From Terebella lapidaria (lineage: Eukaryota > Annelida > Polychaeta > Terebellida > Terebellidae), in assembly GCA_949152475.1 (NCBI GenBank), contig CASCJZ010000077.1:62001-126000 (forward strand): a stretch of DNA of 64,000 nt, in the 5' to 3' direction. The position numbers were made by a program, and so were the translations under genes. How positions within the stretch are numbered: the first letter of the stretch is position 1; each line of letters begins with the position of its first letter. The notes below the pieces were generated by a model, which made no database searches, was not told the origin of the DNA, and saw only the letters and a list, made by a program, of their open reading frames with translations. This document shows, one piece after another, positions 1 through 15,366 of the stretch.

Positions 1-1241
1 CGCTCCACCATACGATGGACATGTGACGCTCCACTGTATGATGGACATGCGATGCTTTACTGTACAATGGACACGTTATGCTCAACCGTAAGACTGACAT
101 GCGATGCTCCACAGTACGATGGACCTGGGACGCTCCATCATACGATGGAAATGTGACGCTCCACCGTACGATCGACATGCGATGCTCCACCGTATGATCG
201 GCATGTGATGCTCCACCGTACGATGGACATGCGATGTTCCACCGTATGATGGACATCTGATGCTCCACCATACGATGGACATGCGACACTCCGCTGTACG
301 ATGGACATGCGACGCTCCACTGTACGATGGACATGTGACGCTCCACCGTACGATGGACATGCGATGCTCCATCGTACGATGGACATGGGATGCTCTATCG
401 TACGATGGACATGGGATGCTCCACTGTATGATGGACATGTGACGCTCCACCGTACGATGGACATGCGATGCTACACCGTACGATGGACCTGTGATGCTCC
501 ACCGTACAATGGACATCTGACGCTCCACCGTACGATAGACATGCGATGCTCCACCATACGATGGACATGTGACGCTCCACTGTACGATGGACATGTGACG
601 CTCCACCATATGATGGACATGCAAGGCTGCACTGTACAATGGACATGTGACGCTCCACCGTACGATGGTCATGCGACGCTCCACCGTATGATGGACATGC
701 AACGTCCATCGTACGATGGACATGTGACGCTCCACCATACGATGGACATCTGACGCTCCACCGTACGATGGACATGCGATGCTCCACTGTACGATGGACA
801 TGTGACGCTCCACCGTATGATTGACATGCGAGGCTCCACTGTACGATGGACATGTGACGCCCCACTGTACGATGGACATGCTATGCTCCACTGTATGATG
901 GACATGCGATGCTTTGCTGTACAATGGACACGTTACGCTCAACCGTAAGATGGACATGCGATGCTACACAGTACGATGGACATGGGACGCTCCATCATAC
1001 GATGGACATGTGACGCTCCACCGTACGATGGACATGCGATGCTCCACCGTACGATGGACATGCGATGCTCCACCATACGATGGACATGTGACGCTTCACT
1101 GTACGATGGACATGTGACGCTCCACCATATGATGGACATGCAAGGCTGCACTGTACAATGGACATGTGACGCTCCACAGTACGATGGACATGGGACGCTC
1201 CATCATACGATGGACATGTGACGCTCCACCGTACGATCGAC
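1..1241 (+). repeat. Higher-order repeat block A, copy 1
   Basis: This block matches 5588-6828 at a constant offset of 5,587 bp, with about two substitutions seen by eye. It includes the same unusual units, such as AAGACTGACATGCGATG and a 25-bp unit ending in CAACGTCCATCG. The match ends at about 1242, where GATCGACATG faces GATGGACATG. The left edge is cut by the window start, so the true block may be longer. Confidence 0.85.
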
Positions 1242-4200
1242 ATGCGATGCTCCACCGTACGATGGACATGCGATGTTCCATAGTACGATGGACATCTGAT
1301 GCTCCACCATACGATGGACATGTGACACTCCGCTGTACGATGGACATGGGACGCTCCACCGTACGATGGACATGCGATGCTCCATCGTACGATGGACATG
1401 GGATGCTCTATCGTATGATGGACTAGCGATGCTCCACCGTAAGATGGACATGTGACGCCCCATCGTACGATGGACATGCGACGCTCCATCGTACGATGGA
1501 CATGGGATGCTCCACCGTATGATGGACATGTGACGCTCTACCGTACGATGGACATGCGATGCTCCACCGTACGATGGACCTGTGATGCTCCACCATACAA
1601 TGGACATCTGACGCTCCACCGTACGATAGACATGCTATGCTCCACCATACGATGGACATGTGACGCTCCACTGTACGATGGACATGTGACGCTCCACCAT
1701 ATGATGGACATGCAAGGCTCCACTGTACAATGGACATGTGACGCTCCACCGTACGATGGACATGCGATGCTCCACTGTACGATGGAAATGTGACGCTCCA
1801 CCGAACGATGGACATGCAACGCTCCATCGTACGATGGGCTAGCGACGCTCCACCATAAGATGGACATGCGACGCTCCATGTACGATGGACATGTGACGCT
1901 CCACCGTACGATGGACATGCGACGCTCCACTGTATGATGGACATGCGATGCTTTACTGTACAATGGACATGTGACGCTCCACCGTATGATGGACATGTGA
2001 CGCTCCATCATACGAAGGACTAGCGAAGCTCCACCGTAAGGTGGACATGCGACGCTCCACAGTACGATGGACATGGGACGCTCCATCGTACGATGGACAT
2101 GTGACACTCCACCGTACGATCGACATGCAATGCTTCACAGTACCATGGACATGTGATGCTCCACCGTACGATGGACATCTAATGCTCCACCATACGATGG
2201 ACATGCGATGCTCCACCGTACGATGGACATGTGATGCTCCACCGTACGATGGACATGTGACGCTCCACCGTACGATGGACATGTGACACTCCATCGTACG
2301 ATGGACTAGCGACGCTCCACCGTAAGATGGACATGCGACGCTCCACGTACAATGGACATGTGACGCTCCACCGTACGATGGACATCCGACGCTCCACTGT
2401 AGGATGGACATGCGATGCACCACCGTACGATGGACATGCGACGTTCCATCGTACGATGGACATGCGACGCTCCACCGTACGATGGACATGGGATGCTCCA
2501 CCGTATGATGGACATGTGACGCTCCACCCTACGATGGACATGAGATGCTCCACCGTACGATAGACATCTGACGCTCCATTGTACGATAGACATGCGATGC
2601 TCCACCATACGATGGACATGTGACGCTCCACCGTACGATGGACATCCGACGCTCCACTGTATGATGGACATGGGATGCTCCACCGTACGATGGACATGCG
2701 ATGCTCCACCGTACGATGGACCTGTGATGCTCCACCATACGATGGACATGTGACGCTCCACCGTATGATGGACATGCAATGCTCCATCGTACGATGGACA
2801 TGTGACGCTCCACCATACGATGGACATCTGACGCTCCACCGTACGATGGACATGCGATGCTCCACTGTACGATGGACATGTGACGCTCCACCGTATGATT
2901 GACATGTGAGGCTATACTGTACGATGGACATGTGACGCTCCACCGTACGATGGACATGGGATGCTCCTTCGTACGATGGACATGTGACGCTCCACCGTAC
3001 GATGGACATGGGATGCTCCACCGTAGGATGGACATGTGACGCTCCACCGTACGATGGGCATGCGATGCTCCACTGTACGATGGACATGTGACGCTCCACC
3101 GTAGGATGGACATGCGAGGCTCCACTGTACGATGGACATGTGACCCTCCACCGTACGATGGACATGGGATGCTCCATCGTACGATGGACATGGGATGCTC
3201 CATCGTACGATGGACATGTGACGCTCCACTGTACGATCGACATGCGATGCTCCACCGTACGATGGACATGTGACGCTCCACCGTACGATGGACATCTGAC
3301 GCTCCACCGTACGATGGACATGCTATGCTCCACCGTACATTGGACATGTGACACTCCACCGTACGATGGACATGGGACGCTCCACCGTATAATGGACATG
3401 TGACGCTCCACCGTACGATGGACATGTGATGCTCCACCGAATGATGGACATGCGAGGCTCCACCGTAAGATGGACATGGGATGCTCCACCGTATGATGGA
3501 CATGTGACGCTCCACCGTACGATGGACATGCGACGCTCCATCGTACGATGGACATGGGATGCTCCACCGTATGATGGACATGTGACGCTCCACCGTACGA
3601 TGGACATGCGTTGCTCCACTGTACGATGGACATGTGATGCTCCACCGTACGATGGACATCTGACGCTCCACCGTACGATAGACATGCGATGCTCCACCGT
3701 ACGATGGACATGTGACGCTCCACCGTATGATGGACATCTGACGCTCCTCCGTACGATGGACATTCGACGCTCAAATGTACGATGGACATGTGACGTTCCA
3801 CCGTACGATGGACATGAGACGCTCCATCGTATGATGGCCTAGTGACGCTCCACCTTACGATGGACATGCGATGCTCCACCGTACGATGGACATGAGATGC
3901 TCCACCGTACGATAGACATCTGACGCTCCATTGTACGATAGACATGCGATGCTCCACCGTAAGATGGACATGTGATGCTCCACCGTTCGATAGACATGCG
4001 ACGCTCCATCGTACCCTGGACATGGGATGCTCCACCGTATGATGGACATGTGACGCTCCACTGTTCGATGGGCATGCGATGCTCCACCGTACGATGGACC
4101 TGTGACGCTCCTCCGTACGATGGACATGCGACGCTCCACTGTACGATGGACATGTGACGCTCCACCGTACGATGGACATGGGATGCTCCATCGTACGATG

Positions 4201-5587
4201 GATATGTGACGCTCCACCGTACGATCGACATGCGATGCTCCACCGTATGATGGACATGTGATGCTCCATCGTACGATGGACATCTGACGCTCCACTGTAC
4301 GATGGACATGCTATGCTCCACCGTACGATAGACATGTGACGCTCCACCGTACGATGGACATGGGATGCTCCATCGTACGATGGACATGTGACGCTCCACC
4401 GTACGATCGACATGCGATATTCCAACGTATGATGGACATGTGATGCTCCACCGTACGATGGACATGTGACGCTCCACCGTACGATGGACATGCGACGCTC
4501 CACTGTATGATGGACATGCGATGCTTTACTGTACAATGGACACGTGACGCTCCACCGTATGATGGACATGCGACGCTCCATCGTACGATGGACTAGCGAA
4601 GCTCCACCGTAAGATGGACATGTGATGCTCCACAATACAATGGACATGGGATGCTCCATCATATGATGGACATGTGGCACTCCACCGTACGATGGACATC
4701 TGACGCTCCTCCGTATGATGGACATGCGACGCTCCACCGTAAGGTGGACATGCGACGCTCCACTGTACGATGGACATGTGACGCTCCACCGTACGATGGA
4801 CATCTGACGCTCCTCCTTACGATGAACATGCGACGCTCAAATGTACGATGGACATGTGACGCTCCATCGTACGATGGACATGCGACGCTCCATCGTATGA
4901 TGGCCTAGTGACGCTCCATCGTAAGATGGACATGCAACGCTCCACCGTACGATGGACATGTGATTCTCCACTGTATGATGGACATGTGACGCTACACCGT
5001 ACGATGGACATGGGACGCTCCAATGTACGATGGACATGCGACGCTCCACTGTACGATGGACATGCGATGCTCCACTGTACGATGGACATGGGACGCTCCA
5101 CCGTATTATGGACATGCGAGGCTCCACCGTACGATGGACATGGGATGCTCCATCGTACGATGGACATGGGACGCTCCACCGTATTATGGACATGCGAGGC
5201 TCCACCGTACGATGGACATGCGATGCTCCACCGTACGATGGACCTGTGACGCTCCTCCGTACGATGGACATGCGACGCTCCACTGTACGATGGACATGCG
5301 ACGCTCCATCGTACGATAGACATGTGACACTCCACCGTAAGATGGACATGCGAGGCTCCGCCGTACAATAGACATGCGACGCTCCACTGTATGATGGACA
5401 TGCGATGCTTTACTGTACAATGGACACGTTACGCTCAACCGTAAGATGGACGTGCGATGCTCCACAGTATGATGGACATGGGACGCTCCATCATACGATG
5501 GACATGTGATGCTCCACCATACGATCGACATGCGATGCTCCACCGTACGATCGACATGTGATGCTCCACCGTACGATGGACATGTGA

Positions 5588-6828
5588 CGCTCCACCATAC
5601 GATGGACATGTGACGCTCCACTGTATGATGGACATGCGATGCTTTACTGTACAATGGACACGTTATGCTCAACCGTAAGACTGACATGCGATGCTCCACA
5701 GTACGATGGACCTGGGACGCTCCATCATACGATGGAAATGTGACGCTCCACCGTACGATCGACATGCGATGCTCCACCGTATGATCGGCATGTGATGCTC
5801 CACCGTACGATGGACATGCGATGTTCCACCGTATGATGGACATCTGATGCTCCACCATACGATGGACATGCGACACTCCGCTGTACGATGGACATGCGAC
5901 GCTCCACTGTACGATGGACATGTGACGCTCCACCGTACGATGGACATGCGATGCTCCATCGTACGATGGACATGGGATGCTCTATCGTACGATGGACATG
6001 GGATGCTCCACTGTATGATGGACATGTGACGCTCCACCGTACGATGGACATGCGATGCTACACCGTACGATGAACCTGTGATGCTCCACCGTACAATGGA
6101 CATCTGACGCTCCACCGTACGATAGACATGCGATGCTCCACCATACGATGGACATGTGACGCTCCACTGTACGATGGACATGTGACGCTCCACCATATGA
6201 TGGACATGCAAGGCTGCACTGTACAATGGACATGTGACGCTCCACCGTACGATGGTCATGCGACGCTCCACCGTATGATGGACATGCAACGTCCATCGTA
6301 CGATGGACATGTGACGCTCCACCATACGATGGACATCTGACGCTCCACCGTACGATGGACATGCGATGCTCCACTGTACGATGGACATGTGACGCTCCAC
6401 CGTATGATTGACATGCGAGGCTCCACTGTACGATGGACATGTGACGCCCCACTGTACGATGGACATGCTATGCTCCACTGTATGATGGACATGCGATGCT
6501 TTGCTGTACAATGGACACGTTACGCTCAACCGTAAGATGGACATGCGATGCTACACAGTACGATGGACATGGGACGCTCCATCATACGATGGACATGTGA
6601 CGCTCCACCGTACGATGGACATGCGATGCTCCACCGTACGATGGACATGCGATGCTCCACCATACGATGGACATGTGACGCTTCACTGTACGATGGACAT
6701 GTGACGCTCCACCATATGATGGACATGCAAGGCTGCACTGTACAATGGACATATGACGCTCCACAGTACGATGGACATGGGACGCTCCATCATACGATGG
6801 ACATGTGACGCTCCACCGTACGATGGAC
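5588..6828 (+). repeat. Higher-order repeat block A, copy 2
   Basis: Second copy of 1-1241, in the same orientation and almost identical. About 4.3 kb of more diverged satellite lies between the copies. This fits a duplication of a long segment, or gene conversion, rather than simple local slippage. Confidence 0.85.
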
Positions 6829-9799
6829 ATGCGATGCTCCACCGTACGATGGACATGCGATGCTCCACCGTACGATGGACATCTGATCCTCCACCTTACG
6901 ATCGACATGTGATGCTCCACTGTACGATGGACATGTGACGCTGCACCGTACGATGGACATGGGACGCTCCAATGTACGATGGACATGCGACGCTCCACTG
7001 TACGATGGACATGCGATGCTCCACTGTACGATGGACATGTGACGCTCCACCGTAGGATGGACATGCGAGGCTCCACTGTACGATGGACATGTGACCCTCC
7101 ACCGTACGATGGACATGGGATGCTCCGTCGTACGATGGACATCTGACGCTCCTCCGTACGATGGACATTCGACGCTCAAATGTACGATGGACATGTGACG
7201 TTCCACCGTACGATGGACATGAGACGCTCCATCGTATGATGGCCTAGTGACGCTCCACCTTACGATGGACATGCGATGCTCCACCGTAGGATGGACATGA
7301 GATGCTCCACCGTACGATAGACATCTGACGCTCCATTGTACGATAGACATGCGATGCTCCACCGTACGATGGACATGTGATGCTCCACCGTTCGATAGAC
7401 ATCTGACGCTCCACCGTACGATAGACATGCGATGCTCCACCGTACGATGGACATGTGACGCCCCACCGTACGATAGACATGAGACGCTCCATCGTACCAT
7501 GGACATGGGATGCTCCACCGTATGATGGACATGTGACGCCCCACCGTACGATAGACATGCGACGCTCCATCGTACCATGGACATGCGACGCTCCACTGTA
7601 TGATGGACATGCGATGCTTTACTGTACAATGGACACGTGACGCTCCACCGTATGATGGACATGCGACGCTCCATCGTACGATGGACTAGCGAAGCTCCAC
7701 CGTAAGATGGACATGTGATGCTCCACAATACAATGGACATGAGATGCTCCATCATACGATGGACATGAGATGCTCCATCATACGATGGACATGTGGCACT
7801 CCACCATACGATGGACATCTGACGCTCCTCCGTATGATGGACATGCGACGCTCCACCGTAAGGTGGACATGCGACGCTCCACCGTACGATGGACATGTGA
7901 TGCTCCACCGTACGATGGACATCTGACGTTCCTCCTTACGATGGACATGCGACGCTCAAATGTACGATGGACATGTGACGCTCCATCGTACGATGGACAT
8001 GCGACGCTCCATCGTATGATGGCCTAGTGACGCTCCATCGTAAGATGGACATGCTACGCTCCACCGTACGATGGACATGTGATTCTCCACTGTATGATGG
8101 ACATGTGACGCTCCACCGTACGATGGACATGGAACGCTCCAATGTACGATGGACATGCGACGCTCCACTGTACGATGGACATGCGATGCTCCACTGTACG
8201 ATGGACATGGGACGCTCCACTGTACGATGGACATGCGATGCTCCACTGTACGATGGACATGGGACGCTCCACCGTATGATGGACATGCGAGGCTCCACCG
8301 TACGATGGACATGGGATGCTCCATCGTACGATGGACATGTGACGCTCCACCGTACGATCGACATGCGATGCTCCACGGAATGATGGACATGTGATGCTCC
8401 ACTGTACGATGGACATCTGATGCTCCATCGTACGATCGACATGTGACGCTCCACTGTACGATGGACATGTGACGCTGCACCGTACGATGGACATGGGACG
8501 CTCCAATATACGATGGACATGCGACGCTCCACTGTATGATGGACATGCGATGCTTTACTGTACAATGGACACGTGACGCTCCACCGTATGATGGACATGC
8601 GACGCTCCATCGTACGATGGACTAGTGAAGCTCCACCGTAAGATGGACATGTGATGCTCCACAGTACGATGGACATGAGATGCTCCATCATACGATGGAC
8701 ATGTGGCACTCCACCGTACGATCGACATGCGATGCTCCATCGTACGATCGACATGCGATGCTCCACCGTACGATGGACATGTGACGCTCCACCGTACGAT
8801 GCACATGGGACGCTCCAATGTACGATGGACATGCGATGCTCCACTGTACGATGGACATGCGATGCTTCGCGGTACGATGGACATGTGATGCTCCACCGTA
8901 TGATGGACATGTGAGGCTCCACTGTACGATGGACATGTGACGCTCCACCGTACGATGGACATGGGATGCTCCATCGTACGATGGACATGTGACGCTCCAC
9001 CGTACGATCGACATGCGATGCTCCACCGTATGATGGACATGTGACGCTCCACCGTACGATGGACATCTGACGCTCCACTGTACGATGGACATGCTATGCT
9101 CCACCGTACGATGGACATGTGACGCTCCACCGTACGATGGACATGGGATGCTCCATCGTACGATGGACATGGGACGCTCCACCGTACGATGGACATGCGA
9201 CGCTCCACCGTACGATCGACATGCGATGCCCCACCGTACGATGGACATATGACGCTCCCACGTACGATGGACATGCTATGCTCCACCGTACGATGGACAT
9301 GTGACGCTCCACCGTACGATGGACATGCGATGCTCCACTGTACGATGGACATGTGACGCTCCACCGTACGATTGACATGCGAGGCTCCACTGTACAATGG
9401 ACATCTGATGCTCCACCGTACGATGGACATGCGATGCTCCACTGTACGATGGAAATGTGACGCTCCACTGTACGATGGACATGTGACGCTCCACCGTACG
9501 ATGGACATGCGATGCTCCATCGTACGATGGACATGGGATGCTCTATCGTATGATGGACTAGCGATGCTCCACCGTAAGATGGACATGTGACGCTCCACCG
9601 TACGATGGACATGCGATGCTCCATCGTACGATGGACATGGGATGCTCCACCGTAGGATGGACATGTGACGCTCCACCGTACGATGGACATGCGATGCTAC
9701 ACCGTACGATGGACATGGGATGCTCCACCGTACGATGGACATGGGATGCTCCACCGTACGATGGACATCTCACGCTCCATCATACGATGGACATGCGAT

Positions 9800-10581
9800 G
9801 CTCCACCGTACGATGGACATGTGATGCTCCACCGTATGATGGACATGCGAGGCTCCACTGTACGATGGACATGTGATGCTCCACCGTACGATGGACATGG
9901 GATGCTCCGTCGTACGATGGACATGTGACGCTCCACCGTACGATGGACATGCGACGCTCCACGGCACGATGGACATGTGATGCTCCATCGTCCGACGGAC
10001 ATGCGACGCTCCATCGTACGATGAACTAGCGAAGCTCCACCGTAAGAAGGACATGCGACGCTCCATCGTATGATGGACATGTGACGCTCCACCGTACAAT
10101 GGACTAGTGATGCTCCACCGTACGATGGACATGCGACGCTCCATCGTACGATGGACTAGCGAAGCTCCACCGTAAGATGGACACGTGAAGCTCCACAGTA
10201 CGATGGACATGGGACGCTCCATCATACGATGGACATGTGACGCTCCACCGTGCGATCGACATGCGATGCTCCACCGTACGATCGACATGTGACGCTCCAC
10301 CGTACGATGGACATGTGACGCTCCACTGTATGATGGACATGCAAAGCTCCACTGTACGATGGACATGTGATGCTCCACCGTACGATGGACATGCGACGCT
10401 CCATCGTGCGATGGACATGCGATGCTCCATCGTGCGATGGACATTCGACGCTCCAACATATGATGGACATGCGAAGCTCCATCGAAGATGGACCTGCGAT
10501 GCTCCACGGTACGATGGACATGGGACGCTCCACCGTACGATGGACATGGGTCGCTCCATCGTACGATGGACATGTGACGCT
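9800..10581 (+). repeat. Higher-order repeat block B, copy 1
   Basis: Matches 13178-13959 at an offset of 3,378 bp. The block carries the rare units GGACACGTGAAGCTCCACAG, ACGGCACGATGG and CATCGTCCGACGGACATG. A related module with the ACATTCGACGCTCCAA marker recurs near 11200, 13820, 15560 and 18080. Confidence 0.8.
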
Positions 10582-11001
10582 TCACCGAACGATTGACATG
10601 CGAGGCCCCACTGTATGATGGACATGTAACGCTCCACCATACGATGGACATCTGACGCTCCTCCGTACGATGGACATGCGACGCTCAAATGTACGATGGA
10701 CATGTGACGCTCCACCGTATGATGGACATACGACGCTCCATCGTATGATGGCCTAGTGACGCTCCATCGTAAGATGGACATGCGACGCTCCACCGTACGA
10801 TGGACATGTGATGCTCCACTGTACGATGGACATGTGACGCTCCACCGTACGATGGACATGGGACGCTCCAATGTACCATGGACATGCGACGCTCCACTGT
10901 ACGATGGACATGCGATGCTCCACTGTACGATGGACATGTGACGCTCCACCGTATGATGGACATGCGAGGCTCCACCGTACGATGGACATGGGATGCTCCA
11001 T

Positions 11002-12036
11002 CGTACGATAGACATGCGATGCTCCACCGTACGATGGACATGTGACGCTCCACCGTACGATGGACATGTGACGCTCCACTGTATGATGGACATGCAAAGC
11101 TCCACTGTACGATGGACATGTGATGCTCCACCGTACGATGGACATGCGACGCTCCATCGTGCGATGGACATGCGATGCTCCATCGTGCGATGGACATTCG
11201 ACGCTCCAATGTATGATGGACATGCGAAGCTCCATCGACGATGGACCTGCGATGCTCCACTGTACGATGGACATGGGACGCTCCACCGTACGATGGACAT
11301 GGGTCGCTCCATCGTACGATGGAGATGTGACGCTCCACCGAATGATTGACATGCGAGGCCCCACTGTACGATGGACATGTAACGCTCCACCGTACGATGG
11401 ACATCTGACGCTCCTCCGTACGATGGACATGCGACGCTCAAATGTACGATGGACATGTGACGCTCCACCGTACGATGGACATACGACGCTCCATCGTATG
11501 ATGGCCTAGTGACGCTCCATCGTAAGATGGACATGCGACGCTCCACCGTACGATGGACATGTGATGCTCCACTGTACGATGGACATGAGACGCTCCACCG
11601 TACGATTGACATGGGACGCTCCAATGTACCATGGACATGCGACGCTCCACTTTACGATGGACATGCGATGCTCCACTGTACGATGGACATGTGACGCTCC
11701 ACCGTATGATGGACATGCGAGGCTCCACCGTACGATGGACATGGGATGCTCCATCGTACGTTGGACATGTGACGCTCCACCGTACGATCGACATGCAATG
11801 CTCCACCGTACGATGGACATGTGATGCTCCACTGTACGATGGACATCTGACGCTCCACCGTACGATCGACATGTGATGCTCCACTGTACGATGGACATGC
11901 GACGCTCCATCGTACGATGGACATGTGACGCTCCACCGTACGATGGACATCTGTCGCTCCTCCGTACGATGGACATGCGACGCTCAAATGTACGATGGAC
12001 ATGTGACGCTCCACCGTACGATGGACATGCGACGCT
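11002..12036 (+). repeat. Higher-order repeat block C, copy 1
   Basis: Matches 15367-16401 at an offset of 4,365 bp over about 1.03 kb with few differences. It includes the 25-bp unit CTCCATCGACGATGGACCTG and the CTTTACGATGG/CTTTACGACGG unit. Confidence 0.8.
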
Positions 12037-13177
12037 CCACTGCACGATGGACATGCGACGCTCCACTGTACGATGGACATGTGACATTCCATCGTACGAC
12101 GGACATGCGACGCTCCATCGTACGATGAACTAGCGAAGCTCCACCGTAAGAAGGACATGCGACGCTTCATCGTACGATGGACATGTGACGCTCCACCATA
12201 TGATGGACATGCGATGCTCCACCATACAATGGACATGCGACGCTCCATCGTACGATGGACATGTGACGCTCCACCGTACGATGGACATGCGATGCTCAAA
12301 TGTACGATGGACATGTGACGCTCCACCGTACGATGGACATGCGACGCTCCATCGTATTATGGCCTAGTGACGCTCCATCATAAGATGGACATGCGACGCT
12401 CCACCGTACGATGGACATGTGACGCTCAACCGTACGATGGACATGCGAGGCTCCACCGTACGATGGACATGCGAAGCTCAAATGTACGATGGACATGTGA
12501 CGCTCCACCGTACGATGGACATGTGACGCTCAACCGTACGATGGACATGCGAGGCTCCACCGTACGATGGACATGCGATGCTCCACTGTACGATGGACAT
12601 GGGACGCTCCACCATACGATGGACATCTGACGCTCCACCGTACGATGGACATGCGATGCTCCAATGTACGATGGACATGTGACGCTTTACCGTGTGATTG
12701 ACATGCAAGGCTCCACCGTACGATGGACATGGGATGCTCCACTGTACGATGGACATGGGACGCTCCACCGTACGATGGACATGCGACGCTCCACCGTACG
12801 ATGGACATGCGACGCTCCATCGTGCGATGGACATGCGACGCTCCATCGTGCGTTGGACATTCGACGCTCCACCGTATGATGGACATGCGACGCTCCATCG
12901 TACGATGGACATGCGATGCTCCACCGTACGATGGACATGCGACGCTTTATCGTACGATGGACATGTGACGCTCCACCGTACGATCGACATGCGATGCTTC
13001 ACAGTACGATGGACATGTGATGCACCACCGTACCATGGACATCTCACGCTCCATCATACGATGGACATGCGATGCTCCACCGTACGATAGAAATGTGATG
13101 CTCCATTGTACGATGGATATCTGACGCTCCACCGTACAATGGATATGCGATGCTCCACCGTACGATGGACATGGGAC

Positions 13178-13959
13178 GCTCCACCGTACGATGGACATGT
13201 GATGCTCCACCGTATGATGGACATGCGAGGCTCCACTGTACGATGGACATGTGATGCTCCACCGTACGATGGACATGGGATGCTCCGTCGTACGATGGAC
13301 ATGTGACGCTCCACCGTACGATGGACATGCGACGCTCCACGGCACGATGGACATGTGATGCTCCATCGTCCGACGGACATGCGACGCTCCATCGTACGAT
13401 GAACTAGCGAAGCTCCACCGTAAGAAGGACATGCGACGCTCCATCGTATGATGGACATGTGACGCTCCACCGTACAATGGACTAGTGATGCTCCACCGTA
13501 CGATGGACATGCGACGCTCCATCGTACGATGGACTAGCGAAGCTCCACCGTAAGATGGACACGTGAAGCTCCACAGTACGATGGACATGGGACGCTCCAT
13601 CATACGATGGACATGTGACGCTCCACCGTGCGATCGACATGCGATGCTCCACCGTACGATCGACATGTGACGCTCCACCGTACGATGGACATGTGACGCT
13701 CCACTGTATGATGGACATGCAAAGCTCCACTGTACGATGGACATGTGATGCTCCCCCGTACGATGGACATGCGACGCTCCATCGTGCGATGGACATGCGA
13801 TGCTCCATCGTGCGATGGACATTCGACGCTCCAACGTATGATGGACATGCGAAGCTCCATCGAAGATGGACCTGCGATGCTCCACGGTACGATGGACATG
13901 GGACGCTCCACCGTACGATGGACATGGGTCGCTCCATCGTACGATGGACATGTGACGCC
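13178..13959 (+). repeat. Higher-order repeat block B, copy 2
   Basis: Second copy of 9800-10581. Just after its end the alignment resumes with a 26-bp (one unit) shift, so the copies differ by a whole-unit gain or loss. Confidence 0.8.
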
Positions 13960-15366
13960 CCACTGTATGATGGACATGTAACGCTCCACCATACGATGGA
14001 CATCTGACGCTCCTCCGTACGATGGACATGCGACGCTCAAATGTACGATGGACATGTGACGCTCCACCGTACGATGGACATGTGACGCTCCACCGTATGA
14101 TGGACATACGACGCTCCATCGTATGATGGCCTAGTGACGCTCCATCGTAAGATGGACATGCGACGCTCCACCGTACGATGGACATGTGATGCTCCACTGT
14201 ACGATGGACATGTGACGCTCCACCGTACGATGGACATGGGACGCTCCAATGTACCATGGATATGCGACGCTCCACTGTACGATGGACATGCGATGCTCCA
14301 CCGTACGATGGACATGTGACGCTCCACCGTATGATGGACATGCGAGGCTCCACCGTACGATGGACATGGGATGCTCCATCGTACGATGGACATGTGACGC
14401 TCCACCGTACAATCGACATGCAATGCTCCACCGTACGATGGACATGTGATGCTCCACTGTACGATGGACATCTGACGCTCCACCGTACGATCGACATGTG
14501 ATGCTCCACTGTACGATGGACATGCGACGCTCCATCGTACAATGGACATGTGACGCTCCAGGGTACGATGGACATCTGTCGCTCCTCCGTACGATGGACA
14601 TGCGAGCTCAAATGTACGATGGACATGTGACGCTCCACCGTACGATGGACATGTGAAGCTCCATCGTATGATGGCCTAGTGATGCTCCATCGTAAGATGG
14701 ACATGTGACGTTCCATCGTACGATGGACATGCGATGCTCCACCGTACGATGGACATGGGATGCTCCACCGTACGATGGACATGGGATGCTCCACCGTACG
14801 ATGGACATGTGATGCTCCACCGTACGATGGACATGGGATGCTCCGTCGTACGATGGACATGTGACGCTCCACCGTACGATGGACATGCGACGCTCCACTG
14901 CACGATGGACATGCGACGCTCCACTGTACGATGGACATGTGATTATCCATCGTCCGACGGACATGCGACGCTCCATCGTACGATGAACTAGCGAAGCTCC
15001 ACCGTAAGAAGGACATGCGACGCTCCATCGTACGATGGACATGTGACGCTCCACCATACAATGGACTAGTGATGCTCCACCGTACGATGGACATGCGACG
15101 CTCCATCGTACGATGGACTAACGAAGCTCCACCGTAAGATGGACACGTGACGCTCCACAGTACGATGGACATGGGACGCTCCATCATACGATGGACATGT
15201 GACGCTCCACCGTACGATCGACATGCGATGCTCCACCGTACGATCGACATGTGATGCTCCACTGTACGATGGACATGTGACGCTCCACCGTACGATGGAC
15301 ATGCGTTGCTCCACGGTACGATGGACAAGTGATGCTCCACCGTACGATGGACATCTGATGCTCCAC

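Noticed and set aside
2218-2290. p53-type half sites in GGACATGTGA
   Set aside because: Only the first seven positions fit the RRRCWWGYYY pattern; the last two purines break it in the great majority of units.
2179-4803. Minus-strand open frame of 874 codons, the longest of hundreds in the array
   Set aside because: It is wholly made of the 26-bp satellite. Every frame yields the same cyclic peptide, there is no domain, and the openness follows from repeat length and CpG decay. The same applies to 12947-15340, 38264-40261, 10104-11624, 52925-54322 and all other frames in the satellite.
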